NCBI RefSeq assembly: GCF_900177765.1
Contig: NZ_FXWI01000003.1
Coordinates: forward strand, 858,720 to 922,719
Origin: Agreia sp. VKM Ac-1783
GTDB lineage: Bacteria; Actinomycetota; Actinomycetes; Actinomycetales; Microbacteriaceae
DNA length: 64,000 bases
Reading direction: 5' to 3'
The position numbers and the translations under genes are program-made. The notes under the pieces are model-generated. The model was given only the letters and a program-made list of their open reading frames with translations, had not been told where the DNA came from and made no database searches. Positions 34,731 through 43,998 of this stretch are shown here, piece after piece (positions within the stretch are counted from its first letter, which is position 1; each line of letters opens with the position of its first letter).

Positions 34731-35177
34731 ATGATCACCGTCGAACTCGCCCGATCACTGCGCGATGCCGGGCTGGTCTGGAAGCCGGCCTCGGGGGATC
34801 GCTTCTCGATCGATACCCCCGCCTTCGATCCCGAAGCCCTCGACGCCGAGGTCTTCACCGTCAGCGACATGACGATCGAGGCCCAGCATTACCCCACGGG
34901 AACCATTCTCGGTTTCAATGGCACGACCGAGTGGGCGCTCGACTCCGTCGAGTTGCACGAGGCACTGTGGCTGCCGCGTGAAGACCAGCTCCGCGACATG
35001 CTCCGCGGCGCGTTCCGGTCTCTCGTGCGCCTAGAGACCTCGGAGGACGCGGCGCCGGAATATCGCGTAGACATCGTCTTTCGGGGCACGCCATCGAGCC
35101 ACACGGCCCCCGACCCGGCCGAAGCCTACGGGCGGGCCGTGCTCACGCTGGTGGCGGCATCCAGCGCCGCGCTCTGA
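34731..35177 (+). CDS. Conserved actinobacterial hypothetical protein
   Basis: A 148-aa soluble protein starting MITVELARSLRDAGLVWKP. It has an alternating acidic/hydrophobic pattern, with TEWALDSVELHEALWLPREDQL in the middle. Such proteins are widespread in high-GC Gram-positives without known role. Start chosen at ATG 34731; frames upstream cross the neighbouring gene's control region. Confidence 0.75.
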   Translation: MITVELARSLRDAGLVWKPASGDRFSIDTPAFDPEALDAEVFTVSDMTIEAQHYPTGTILGFNGTTEWALDSVELHEALWLPREDQLRDMLRGAFRSLVRLETSEDAAPEYRVDIVFRGTPSSHTAPDPAEAYGRAVLTLVAASSAAL

Positions 35178-35260
35178 AAGGGGTGGACGCGGGCCCTCCC
35201 GATCCGAGAAACTGAGGTCATCCGGAACTCTCTCCGGGATCGACAAAGGGGTTGGATTCC

Positions 35261-35482
35261 ATGGCTGACACGTATCGTGCACTGCTGCAATCAGGCGGAC
35301 TCTCGGAGGGTAAGGAAACGGTCGAGCACTTCGTCGACGGCAAGCCCCGCGAGACGATCGTCGAGGTCTTCGACGCCGAGGGCGAGGCCCAAGAGCGGGT
35401 GTGGCGACTCGTCGTTCCCGTCACTCCCGAACCGGTCTCCTACGAGTTGGTGGGCGATACGCCGCAGGAGATCCCGAACTGA
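35261..35482 (+). CDS. Small conserved hypothetical protein
   Basis: A 73-aa protein (MADTYRALLQSGGL) with an acidic middle (VEVFDAEGEAQERVW) and no membrane segment. An upstream purine-rich GGGGTTGGA supports ATG 35261. Compact size and codon use fit a real gene. No function assigned. Confidence 0.65.
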   Translation: MADTYRALLQSGGLSEGKETVEHFVDGKPRETIVEVFDAEGEAQERVWRLVVPVTPEPVSYELVGDTPQEIPN

Positions 35483-35561
35483 TCGGCTCGTCTCTAACGG
35501 ATCGTCAGAGGCATCACAAGCCCCATCCGTCGGACGACCTCGGGGCGTACCGTGAAACGCA

Positions 35562-35587
35562 TGCCGGAACCCACAAGGATTCCGGCA
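35562..35587 (+). promoter_or_regulatory. Inverted repeat in the csbD leader
   Basis: TGCCGGAA-N10-TTCCGGCA, a perfect 8-bp stem 18 bp before the csbD start. It is close in sequence to the terminator after the gene (AATGCCGGG...CCCGGCATT). It could be an operator, an attenuator or a chance relative. Confidence 0.45.
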
Positions 35588-35605
35588 AGACGAAAGGTGG
35601 ATGCC

Positions 35606-35779
35606 ATGGGACTCGACGACAAAGTCAAGAACGCCGCAACCGACGTAGCAGGCAAGGTGAAGGAAGCCACGGGCAAGGTCACTGACAACGAGCGACTCGA
35701 AGCCGAGGGCAAGGCCGACCAGGTGGGCGCCGACGCCCGCAAGGCCGGAGAGAACGTCAAGGACGCTTTCAAGCACTGA
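35606..35779 (+). CDS. CsbD-family stress protein
   Basis: A 57-aa hydrophilic, Lys/Ala/Gly-rich protein: GLDDKVKNAATDVAGKVKEA, VTDNERLEAEGKADQ. This is the CsbD pattern, a small protein induced in general stress in several bacteria. GAAAGGTGG lies before ATG 35606; the ATG five bases earlier is out of frame. Flanked by hairpins on both sides, so a single-gene transcript. Confidence 0.88.
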   Translation: MGLDDKVKNAATDVAGKVKEATGKVTDNERLEAEGKADQVGADARKAGENVKDAFKH

Positions 35780-35818
35780 CGGTCGTCGCGCAGCCATCGG
35801 CTGACGTGTACGACCAGG

Positions 35819-35849
35819 AATGCCGGGACACCATGGGTGCCCCGGCATT
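35819..35849 (+). terminator. Hairpin terminator after csbD
   Basis: AATGCCGGG and CCCGGCATT enclose CACC-ATG-GGTG, giving a near-continuous 13-bp stem. No T-tract. Confidence 0.75.
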
Positions 35850-35890
35850 CGTCTGGATGGGGGAGTTTCGTATGACGCAAGGAGTCACGG

Positions 35891-36892
35891 GTGCCCGTCG
35901 CTGAATCCCTCGAATCGTGGGCAGCCAGAGCCGCAGAGGTCGCCGGCGATCCGCAGCGAGCCATAGACCTGGCGCTGGCCATCGGCACTGTCGCGCCCAC
36001 TCCCGCCTCGGGCGAGACGCCGGCCCTGTTCGAGCTCTTCCGAGCTCTCGGTCGGGCCGATCTCACGGCTGCACGGGTTGTCGAGGCGCATCTGGATGCT
36101 CGTGCGATCCTCGCAGAGGCCGGTCACGAACCGCAGGCGGGCACCTGGGGCGTGTTCGCCGCCGAAGGGCCGGGCGTGCGCCTCGATGCCCACGACTCGA
36201 ACGGAGCCTTCCGCCTGTCTGGCACGAAGCCGTGGTGCTCCATGGCTCAGCTGCTCGATCGTGCTCTGGTGACGGCTCACACCGCGGGCGGCCACCGGCG
36301 GCTGTTCGAGGTGGAGCTTCGAGCCGAGGGCGTGGGAGTGCGCAGCGGCGAATGGATCGCGTTGGGACTGCAGGGCGTGCCGAGCGGGGCGGTCGATTTC
36401 GATGACGTCGTCTCATCGCCGGTGGGAGCCGACGACTGGTACCTCGACCGGCCCGGATTCGCCTGGGGTGGGATCGGCGTCGCGGCGTGCTGGCTGGGAG
36501 GAGCCGAAGGTCTCGCGCATCGGCTGCTGTCGAGCGCGACATCGACGACCCGCGAGCCGGATCAGATCGCGCTGATGCACCTCGGTGCCGTCGATGCGGG
36601 GCTGTTCGCTGCACGGGTCGCGCTCGACGACGCCGGCCGTCGAATCGACGATGGCAGAGCGGAGGGAAACGAGGGTCGCCTGTTGGCCGCCCGCGTGCGC
36701 ATCGTCGTGGCGACCGTGGTCGAAGACGTGCTCCGCCGTGTCGCACACTCGCTCGGGCCGGCGCCCCTCGCTCTCGAGGCGGAGCACGCGCGACGCGTGG
36801 CCGACCTCGAACTGTACGTGCGGCAGCATCACGCGGAGCGCGATGAAGCGTCGCTAGGCCGTCGCATCGTCGCCGAGGAGCCGAAGAGATGA
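35891..36892 (+). CDS. Acyl-CoA dehydrogenase-like protein
   Basis: A 333-aa protein of the acyl-CoA dehydrogenase fold: middle beta domain with TWGVFAAEGPGVRL and RLSGTKPWCSMAQLLD, then a helical C-terminal domain. It is shorter than typical ACADs (380-400 aa) and the N-terminal helical domain is reduced. First gene of a coupled three-gene unit with a PIG-L/methyltransferase and a GT2. That set occurs together in diverse bacteria, pointing to one pathway, possibly of a glycosylated or acylated metabolite. Confidence 0.78.
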   Translation: MPVAESLESWAARAAEVAGDPQRAIDLALAIGTVAPTPASGETPALFELFRALGRADLTAARVVEAHLDARAILAEAGHEPQAGTWGVFAAEGPGVRLDAHDSNGAFRLSGTKPWCSMAQLLDRALVTAHTAGGHRRLFEVELRAEGVGVRSGEWIALGLQGVPSGAVDFDDVVSSPVGADDWYLDRPGFAWGGIGVAACWLGGAEGLAHRLLSSATSTTREPDQIALMHLGAVDAGLFAARVALDDAGRRIDDGRAEGNEGRLLAARVRIVVATVVEDVLRRVAHSLGPAPLALEAEHARRVADLELYVRQHHAERDEASLGRRIVAEEPKR

Positions 36893-38262
36893 CCTTCGAC
36901 CACCGAGACGCCGGAACGACGAACGCAGCGTGGCTCGCCTCGGAACGCTGGTCGAAAGCCCGTCCGCTTGATCTCGACGGTGTCGACCTGCTCGTCGTCG
37001 TCGCCGCCCATCCCGATGATGAGACGCTCGGCGCGGGCGGGCTCATGGCCACGGCGCATGCGGCGGGCCTCCCGGTGGTCGTCATCGTCGCGACGGCCGG
37101 AGAGCGCTCGCATCCGGAGTCGAAGACCGTCACGCCGGAGCGGCTCTCCGCGGTCCGTCGAGGCGAGGTCGTGGCGGCGATCGATGTGCTCGCGCCGGGC
37201 ACCGCCGTGCACCTCCTCGGTCTTCCAGACGGCGAGCTTCGGCAGAACATCGATTCGCTGACGCGCGCCATCGGCGCCGTCATAGCCGACCATGCCGGGG
37301 CGCTGGTCGCGTCACCCTGGCGTGGCGACGGGCATCCCGACCACACGGCTGTCGGCGACGCTGCCGCGGCCGCCGTCGAGGCCGCAGCAGCGAGGCACGC
37401 GGAGTACCCGATCTGGGGCTGGCACTGGCAAAGACCGGAGTCGCCGGAGTGGCCGTGGGAGAGAGTTCGCACGGCACCCCTCGGCGTCGAAGCCAGGGCG
37501 GCGAAGGCGGCCGCGCTCGAGCTGCACCGGAGTCAGACCGAGCCGCTCTCTGCCGAGCCGGGAGACGAAGCGATCGTCTCGTCGTCGTTCGCCGCGCATT
37601 TCGGCCGCGACTTCGAGACGTTCTTCGTCACCGACGAGACGGCTGCCGAGCTCTCGGGGGAGTCGCTGGAACAGGGATACTTCGACACCTTCTACGAAGG
37701 GCGTACCGACCCGTGGGGCTTCGAGACGCGCTGGTACGAGGAACGAAAGCGGGCTCTCACGCTGGCTGCACTTCCGCGCCGGCGCTTCGGCTCGGCCCTC
37801 GAGATCGGCTGCTCGATCGGCGTGCTCACGGCTGAACTCGCGGATCGGGTCGACGATGTGCTGGCGACGGACATCGCTCAGGCTCCGCTGGACTCAGCGA
37901 GGCGACGGCTCGCCGGTCGCTCGGAGGTGCGCTTCGAGCGCCGCGCTCTACCCCAGGAATGGCCCGATGGGAGCTTCGACCTGATCGTCGTCTCCGAAGT
38001 GGGGTACTACCTCGCGCCCGATAGCCTGGACGACCTCGTCAGTCGAGCGGTCGCAAGCCTGAACGATGGAGGCATCGTCGTCGCCTGTCACTGGAGACAC
38101 CCTGTCAGCGACTACCCCATGCGCGGCGACGACGTGCACGAGGCGTTCCGTCGGTCGGCGGGTCTGGAGCGCATCGGCGGTTACGACGATGACGACTTTC
38201 TTCTCGAGGTCTTCGGCCAGCCGGGCGCGGTGTCGGTCGCCGCGGCGGAGGGGCTCGTGTGA
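36889..38262 (+). CDS. PIG-L deacetylase fused to SAM-dependent methyltransferase
   Basis: A 457-aa two-domain protein. Residues about 40-210 are a PIG-L/LmbE zinc deacetylase: AAHPDDETLGAGG holds the zinc-binding HPDDE, and DGHPDHTAVG gives the second His site. Residues about 265-440 are a NodS-like methyltransferase: SAM motif ALEIGCSIGVLTAELA and DLIVVSEVGYYL. PIG-L enzymes remove N-acetyl groups from GlcNAc-type sugars, as in mycothiol synthesis; the fused methyltransferase probably acts on the same product. ATGA overlaps on both sides. Confidence 0.88.
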   Translation: MTFDHRDAGTTNAAWLASERWSKARPLDLDGVDLLVVVAAHPDDETLGAGGLMATAHAAGLPVVVIVATAGERSHPESKTVTPERLSAVRRGEVVAAIDVLAPGTAVHLLGLPDGELRQNIDSLTRAIGAVIADHAGALVASPWRGDGHPDHTAVGDAAAAAVEAAAARHAEYPIWGWHWQRPESPEWPWERVRTAPLGVEARAAKAAALELHRSQTEPLSAEPGDEAIVSSSFAAHFGRDFETFFVTDETAAELSGESLEQGYFDTFYEGRTDPWGFETRWYEERKRALTLAALPRRRFGSALEIGCSIGVLTAELADRVDDVLATDIAQAPLDSARRRLAGRSEVRFERRALPQEWPDGSFDLIVVSEVGYYLAPDSLDDLVSRAVASLNDGGIVVACHWRHPVSDYPMRGDDVHEAFRRSAGLERIGGYDDDDFLLEVFGQPGAVSVAAAEGLV

Positions 38263-38963
38263 CGACCCTCATCAGGCAACTCGTCATCGTCGTTCCCGCT
38301 CGAGACGAGGAGAAGACGATCGCGCGCTGCCTCGACGCCCTCGAGCAGGCAGTGGCACGGCTCCACAGTGCGCGCCCGACGGACGGCCCCGAGGTACGCA
38401 TCGTCGTCGTGCTCGACCGATGCGTCGATGGCACGGCGAGCGTCGTCGCTCGTCGTCCGAGCGTGGACTTTCTCGCGATCTCGGCCGGCAAGGTGGGGGT
38501 GGCTCGCTCACGCGGCATCGAACGGGCGCTTGCCGATAGCGCCTTTGCGCCAGAGAGCGTCTGGATCGCGAACACCGACGCGGACTCGGCGGTACCCGCC
38601 GACTGGCTCTGCGTGCAGCTCGAGGCAGCCGAAGCGGGGCATGGGGTCTTGCTCGGTGCTGTCCGCCCAGACGAGGAGGGTCTCGACGCCGAGCGGCTGG
38701 CGCACTATCTGCTGCGGCATCCGTTGCGCGAGAGCCATCGCAATGTGCACGGCGCCAACCTCGGGGTGAGGGCGGATCACTATCTTGCCGGGGGAGGGTT
38801 CGCCCCCGTCGCCACAGGAGAGGACGCGGCCCTCGTCGCGAAGCTGGAGAGTCTCGGCGTCGACGTGACCAGCACGGCGCGCGCCGCCGTGCTCACCTCG
38901 TCGAGGTTACTGGGTCGAGCGCCCGACGGATACGCGGGCGTCCTTCGCGCCGTCGCGGGCTAG
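38259..38963 (+). CDS. Glycosyltransferase family 2
   Basis: A 234-aa GT-A enzyme: VVPARDEEKTIARCLDAL at the start, DRCVDGTASVV, and the metal-binding DXD-like NTDADSAVPADWL. No membrane segment. The nucleotide-sugar donor is unknown. Third gene of the acyl-CoA dehydrogenase / PIG-L unit, translationally coupled. Confidence 0.85.
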   Translation: MTTLIRQLVIVVPARDEEKTIARCLDALEQAVARLHSARPTDGPEVRIVVVLDRCVDGTASVVARRPSVDFLAISAGKVGVARSRGIERALADSAFAPESVWIANTDADSAVPADWLCVQLEAAEAGHGVLLGAVRPDEEGLDAERLAHYLLRHPLRESHRNVHGANLGVRADHYLAGGGFAPVATGEDAALVAKLESLGVDVTSTARAAVLTSSRLLGRAPDGYAGVLRAVAG

Positions 38964-38990
38964 CCGCAGCGACTGCGCGAAGGCGACGGC

Positions 38991-40073
38991 CTACCGGTTC
39001 TGTTGCGCCGCGAGAAGCTCGAGGGTGCGTTCCGCGCCCGCGCCGACTCGGGCGTCTTGCCCGTCGTGGTCGGAGGCGATCGGCGACACCATCACCTCGT
39101 CGACTCCGTACTTCGCGGCGAGTGCTGTCAGACGCGGCCACGCGGTGTCGGGCGTGCCGATGATCCATCGTGCCGCCTGGTCTGCCACGAGATCTTCCTC
39201 CATCGGGTTCAGCGTCTCGGCCTGAGCCTGCTCGACGGTCAGGCGAGGGCCGAGCGCGCCTCCGGAGCGGAGCCTGGCCATCGTGATGAGCTGCGGAAGC
39301 GCGAGGGCCTCGGCCTCCTCCTGCGTGTCAGCGACCACGGCGTTGACCGTGAGAAAGGTCGTCGGCTCGGAGAGTCCCGCAGAGGGCCGGAACTCGCGGC
39401 GGTAGAGGTCGAGTGCGGTATCGATGCCCGTCTGTCCGAAATGGTGGGCGTAGACGAAGGCGATGCCGAGGCTCGCCGCCAACTGCGCGCTGTAGGTGCT
39501 CGAACCGAGCAGCCAGAGCATGGGCGAGGACTGCGTGCGCGGGGTCGAGCGCAAGGCGTAGTCGCGACCACGCAGCGGGATGACGACGCCCGGCTGCGCC
39601 GCCGCGTCGAAAGCGTCGGTGATCGGCGTGTCGTCCGAACCGAGAAGTCCGGCGACCAGCTCGACATCGCCGGGGAACGAATCCACTCCTGACTCCTCAG
39701 CGCGAGCCCCTCGCAGCATGTACGCGGTGACGGGATCTGAGCCGGGCGCCCGGCCGATGCCGAGGTCGATGCGACCGGGGTGCATGGCCTCGAGGAGGGA
39801 GAACTGCTCGGCCACCGTGAGAGGCGCGTGATTGGGCAGCATCACGCCACCCGATCCGACCCGGATTCGGCGCGTATTCGCCGCCAGATGGGCGATGAGC
39901 ACGGCTGGGGAGGTCGCCGCCACCGCCTCCATGTTGTGGTGCTCGGCAACCCAGTATCGGGTGAAGCCGAGCTCGTCTGCCCGTCTCGCGAGAGACACAG
40001 CCGCAGCGACGGAGTCGGCGGTCGTCTGGTCGGTGCGCACGGGCAGGAGGTCGAGAACAGAGAGTTTCAGCAT
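38991..40073 (-). CDS. LLM-class flavin-dependent oxidoreductase (MsnO8-like)
   Basis: A 360-aa luciferase-like monooxygenase. The start LKLSVLDLLPVRTDQT, then YWVAEHHNMEAVAATSPAVLI and GRIDLGIGRAPGSDP, fit the FMN-dependent MsnO8/YhbW branch and not the F420-dependent group. ATG 40073 is preferred over 40112. Convergent with the GT2 gene and divergent from the large helicase-like gene. Substrate unknown. Confidence 0.88.
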   Translation of the reverse strand: MLKLSVLDLLPVRTDQTTADSVAAAVSLARRADELGFTRYWVAEHHNMEAVAATSPAVLIAHLAANTRRIRVGSGGVMLPNHAPLTVAEQFSLLEAMHPGRIDLGIGRAPGSDPVTAYMLRGARAEESGVDSFPGDVELVAGLLGSDDTPITDAFDAAAQPGVVIPLRGRDYALRSTPRTQSSPMLWLLGSSTYSAQLAASLGIAFVYAHHFGQTGIDTALDLYRREFRPSAGLSEPTTFLTVNAVVADTQEEAEALALPQLITMARLRSGGALGPRLTVEQAQAETLNPMEEDLVADQAARWIIGTPDTAWPRLTALAAKYGVDEVMVSPIASDHDGQDARVGAGAERTLELLAAQQNR

Positions 40074-40203
40074 CGTCTGGGTCAACGCTTCGGATGTCCG
40101 CCGGTATTCCACGGTCTGGAATGCATCGGCCGAAACCGGGCAAATGCGGCGAAACCCCTTGCAGATGCCAGGTTTTCGGGCGTGGCCCGCTTAAGGTAAC
40201 CGT

Positions 40204-43200
40204 GTGTGGCGCGCCGATAAGAAACTAGATGCAGACGGAATTCCGACTGCGGCCGACGACAATTCGTCGGCCTGGGGTCACCAGACCGCGCCTGAAAAGG
40301 CCGGTCGACCTCTCACGAACCTCTCCAGCGAAAGCCGGGTCGAGCCCAACCGAGAACGTTGGCGAGACGAACTCAGCAGGGTAGGCGGAGCATCCCCGCT
40401 CATCCACTTCGACGACTCGCCCCGCAACCGCATCGATCTGTCGGCCACCCACCCGGGAGGGCTCGCACAGTTCATCACGGGCAACGCCACGCTGCTCTCG
40501 AGCCTCATCCGAGACGAGCTGGCCCTGCGTACCGCCCGTCTCGCGGCCGCGGCGATCACCGACAAGGGTGTCGAACTCCGCAGCGTGCGCGGCATCGACG
40601 CCGTGAACCTCGGCATCGGATTCGCCGAGTGGCGACTCGAGCAGGAGTCCTTCAGCGCTCCCGTGCTGCTGCGCCCGGTCTCCGTTCGCCGCTACGGACG
40701 AGACTTCGAGCTCAAGCTGCGCGGTGGCCCCACGGTCAACCCTGAGCTGGTTCGTGCCCTGTCCGAGCAGTTCCAGATCGAACTCGACGCCGACGCGCTC
40801 GTGGCGCTCGCGGTCAACAACGGCGTCTTCAAGCCGCAGCCCGTCATCGACCAGCTGCGCGGCCTCACATCGCAGCTGGCGTGGTTCAGCGTCAGCCCCA
40901 GGCTCGCCGTCTCGACGTTCGCCGATGTCAGCCATGCGCTCGTCGAGGACGCCGTCGACCTCGCGCATCCGGTTCTCGACGCGCTCGCGGGCAACGTCAC
41001 CGCGCGCCGCGGAGTGCAAGACGGTTACCACCCCGTCGACGCGACGCCGCAGGACCAGCGCCCGCCGTCCACCGACACGCTCCTTCTCGATGCCGACCCC
41101 GAGCAAGAGAACGTCATCGCCCAGATCGGCGCCGGCAACTCGCTCGTCGTCAAGACTCTGCCGGGAACGGGTGGCACCCAGACGATCGTCAACGCCGTCG
41201 GCGCCCTCATCGCGCAGAACAAGCGCGTTCTCGTCGTGAGCCCTCGTCGCCTCAGCCTGCGCGGCATCGCCCGTCGCCTCACCGACGTCGGCCTGCCCGG
41301 CGTCGCCGTGTCGCCGCGCACCCTCCGCCGCGATCTGATCCAGTCGATCGGCCGCAACGAGAAGGCCCGCCAGCCCCACGTGGCCGACGTCGACGAGGCT
41401 CTCGTACGCCTGCGCGGTGTGCTGCTCGACTACCGCAGTTCGCTCGGCCGCGTCGACCCCGTGCTCAAGGTCTCTGTTCTGGATGCGCTTCGCGAACTCG
41501 CACGCCTCGAACTGCTCCAGACGCCTCCCTCGACGAAGGCCCGCCTCGACCGCCACGCGCTCGAAGGTCTTGCCTCCGGCCGAGTTCAGGCGGCGAAGAC
41601 GCTGAGCAAGGCCGCGGCGCTGGGCGAATTCCGCTACGGGCCCGACGATTCGCCCTGGTATGGCGCCTCATTCGCATCGTCCGACGACGCGCACAGCGCC
41701 CACCAGCTCGCCAAGAAGCTGCACAAGTCCGATCTTCCGACGCTGCTCTCCGGCGCCTGGGAACTGATCGGCCAGACCCGCATGAGGCCGTTCGCCACGC
41801 TCACCGAGCTCGGCGTCTACCTGCGCCTCCTTCTCGATCTGCGCGAGACGCTCGACAAGTTCCTTCCCGTGGTGTTCGACCGCCCGCTGACCGAGTTGAT
41901 CGCAGCCACCTCGAACCGTCGCGACTCGCCGCAGCTCTCGTCGACGAGCCGACGTCGCCTGCGAGGTCTCGCGCGAGAATATGTGCGCCCCGGTGTGCAC
42001 ATCGGCGATCTCAATGAGGCCCTCAAACACATTCAACAGCAGCGCACCCTCTGGTACCGCTTCGCTGCGGCGGGCATCCCGCCGGAAATCCCTATCGGCA
42101 TCGCCGACGTGCAGGTGGCCTATCAGCGGGTCACGGAAGACCTCGCTCAGCTCGACGTGCCCCTGGGCACCGTGGGCACGGCCAAGCAGCTGACGAGCCT
42201 GCCGATCGACCAACTCGTAGCGATGGTCGAGGGGCTGGCCGCCGATTCCGAGGTTCTCGCCAACCTGCAGGAGCGCACGGCTCTTCTCGACACGCTTCGC
42301 GAGCACTCGCTCGACCCGCTGCTGACCGATCTCTCGCAGAGGCACGTGCCCGAGAGTGCCGTCGCCGACGAGCTCGAGCTCGCCTGGTGGCAGTCGGTTC
42401 TCGAGCTCATGCTCGCCAACGACAGGGCCCTGCTGGGCGCCAACACCTCGGTGCTCGATCGGCTCGAGGCAGACTTCAGGCTCGTCGACGAGGCACACGC
42501 CTCGGCGAGCGGCGCCCTTCTGGCATGGCAGCTCGCCGAGACCTGGAGCGTCGGCCTCGTCGACTACCCCGAAGAGGCAGCGGCTCTCAAGAAGATCCTG
42601 CGTACCGACGGCGTCGACGCTCAGGCCTTGCACGAGGCGGCTCCCCATCTGGGTCGCGTTCTCGCTCCCGTCTGGCTCGCGTCTCCCTACGAGGTCGCCG
42701 AGATCTCCGACTCGCTGCACTTCGATACGGTCATTCTGGTCGACGCGGGAGCGACGACGCTGGCCGAGAACGTGGGCGCGATCCGTCGCGGACGCCAGGT
42801 CGTGGCGTTCGGCGACCCGGTGACTCAGACCCCGTCGCGCTTCGACATCGCCATCGCTGCGGTGCCCGAGGCGGCGAGCCGCTCTCAGGCCGAGCAGTCG
42901 GTCGAAGAGCTGCATGCCGAGTCCGCGCTTGCTCGCCTCGCCGAACTCGTCCCGACGCTTCCCCTCACGCGCAGCTATCGCGCGGGCGGCGAAGACCTCG
43001 CGGAGCTCGTCAATCACCGTTTCTATGGCGGAAAGATCGACTCTCTGCCGTGGGCCGGAACGTTCCTCGGCCACGGTAGCCTCGCCCTGCACTACGTAGA
43101 GGGCCGTGGCGGCATGCCCGACGCCGAGACCGGAGCCGTCGAGAGTGTCGACGACGAGGTCGATCGGGTTGTCGCGCTGGTGCTCGACCACGCCATCAAC

Positions 43201-43992
43201 TACCCGGGCGAATCGCTGATGGTCATCACTGCCAGCCCGCGTCACGCGGTGCGTGTGCAGCAGGCGGTTCTCTCTGCCTTCTCCAAGCGAAGCGATCTGA
43301 GCGACTTCATCCTCAAAGACCGGGCCGAGCCGTTCATGGTCGCCACTCTCGACCAGTCGGTCGCCCAGAGTCGCGACCGCGTGATCTTCTCGGTGGGCTA
43401 CGGCAAGACCACCCATGGCCGAGTGCTCACGAACTTCGGTGCCCTGGGACGCCCGGGCGGCGAACGACTGCTCGCCGTCGGCATGACCCGCGCTCGCCGT
43501 TCCATGGACATCGTCAGCTGCTTCCACCCGCACGACATCGACGAGGAGCGCATGGCCCACGGCATCGTGGCGCTGCGTCAGATTCTCACCGAGGTCGAGT
43601 CGGGACCGACCCCTGACACGTTCTCGAGCCCGGGCGATGCGCTGCTGATCGACCTGGCACGACGGCTCGGAGCACGCGGCCTCGACGTGGCGTTCGAGCA
43701 CCGCGGCAAGCTCACGCTCGTGGCCTCGCACGATGGTCGCGCCATCGCCATCGAGACCGACTCGGTGGTGCACGCCACGAGCCTGCGCGAGTCTCTTCGA
43801 CTTCGTCCGGACATGCTTCGGCGCCTGGGTTGGCACTACCTGAGGGTGCACAGCTTCGAACTGTTCAGCGATCCTGAGGCCGTCGCATCGCGCATCGCCC
43901 AGGTCATCGGACTGCGTGAGCTCAAGGCAGTAGACCGGCAGCCCATGTCGCCCAGCACAGACGAGACCGCTCCGCTTCCGTTCTCACGGTAG
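40204..43992 (+). CDS. Large SF1-helicase-like protein with destroyed ATPase motifs and REase-fold C-terminus
   Basis: A 1262-aa protein with the layout of DUF4011-type SF1 helicases. The P-loop reads LPGTGGTQT, with Gly324 where Lys is required. The DExx box reads VILVDAGATT, with Ala848 in place of the catalytic Glu. Later motifs survive: FGDPVTQTPS (motif III), SYRAGG (IV), and GMTRARRSMD (VI). The C-terminal 90 residues (LVASHDGRAIAIETDS ... RRLGWHYLRVHSFELFSDPE) look like the VSR/MTES_1575-type endonuclease fold. The frame is intact over 3.8 kb, so the loss of ATPase residues is probably functional, giving a DNA-binding or scaffold protein. GTG start. Confidence 0.8.
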   Translation: MWRADKKLDADGIPTAADDNSSAWGHQTAPEKAGRPLTNLSSESRVEPNRERWRDELSRVGGASPLIHFDDSPRNRIDLSATHPGGLAQFITGNATLLSSLIRDELALRTARLAAAAITDKGVELRSVRGIDAVNLGIGFAEWRLEQESFSAPVLLRPVSVRRYGRDFELKLRGGPTVNPELVRALSEQFQIELDADALVALAVNNGVFKPQPVIDQLRGLTSQLAWFSVSPRLAVSTFADVSHALVEDAVDLAHPVLDALAGNVTARRGVQDGYHPVDATPQDQRPPSTDTLLLDADPEQENVIAQIGAGNSLVVKTLPGTGGTQTIVNAVGALIAQNKRVLVVSPRRLSLRGIARRLTDVGLPGVAVSPRTLRRDLIQSIGRNEKARQPHVADVDEALVRLRGVLLDYRSSLGRVDPVLKVSVLDALRELARLELLQTPPSTKARLDRHALEGLASGRVQAAKTLSKAAALGEFRYGPDDSPWYGASFASSDDAHSAHQLAKKLHKSDLPTLLSGAWELIGQTRMRPFATLTELGVYLRLLLDLRETLDKFLPVVFDRPLTELIAATSNRRDSPQLSSTSRRRLRGLAREYVRPGVHIGDLNEALKHIQQQRTLWYRFAAAGIPPEIPIGIADVQVAYQRVTEDLAQLDVPLGTVGTAKQLTSLPIDQLVAMVEGLAADSEVLANLQERTALLDTLREHSLDPLLTDLSQRHVPESAVADELELAWWQSVLELMLANDRALLGANTSVLDRLEADFRLVDEAHASASGALLAWQLAETWSVGLVDYPEEAAALKKILRTDGVDAQALHEAAPHLGRVLAPVWLASPYEVAEISDSLHFDTVILVDAGATTLAENVGAIRRGRQVVAFGDPVTQTPSRFDIAIAAVPEAASRSQAEQSVEELHAESALARLAELVPTLPLTRSYRAGGEDLAELVNHRFYGGKIDSLPWAGTFLGHGSLALHYVEGRGGMPDAETGAVESVDDEVDRVVALVLDHAINYPGESLMVITASPRHAVRVQQAVLSAFSKRSDLSDFILKDRAEPFMVATLDQSVAQSRDRVIFSVGYGKTTHGRVLTNFGALGRPGGERLLAVGMTRARRSMDIVSCFHPHDIDEERMAHGIVALRQILTEVESGPTPDTFSSPGDALLIDLARRLGARGLDVAFEHRGKLTLVASHDGRAIAIETDSVVHATSLRESLRLRPDMLRRLGWHYLRVHSFELFSDPEAVASRIAQVIGLRELKAVDRQPMSPSTDETAPLPFSR

Positions 43993-43998
43993 GCTCCC

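Noticed and set aside
38991..40073. LLM oxidoreductase as an F420-dependent enzyme linked to fbiC
   Set aside because: Its motifs follow the FMN-dependent MsnO8-like branch and it is 8 kb from fbiC with other operons between.
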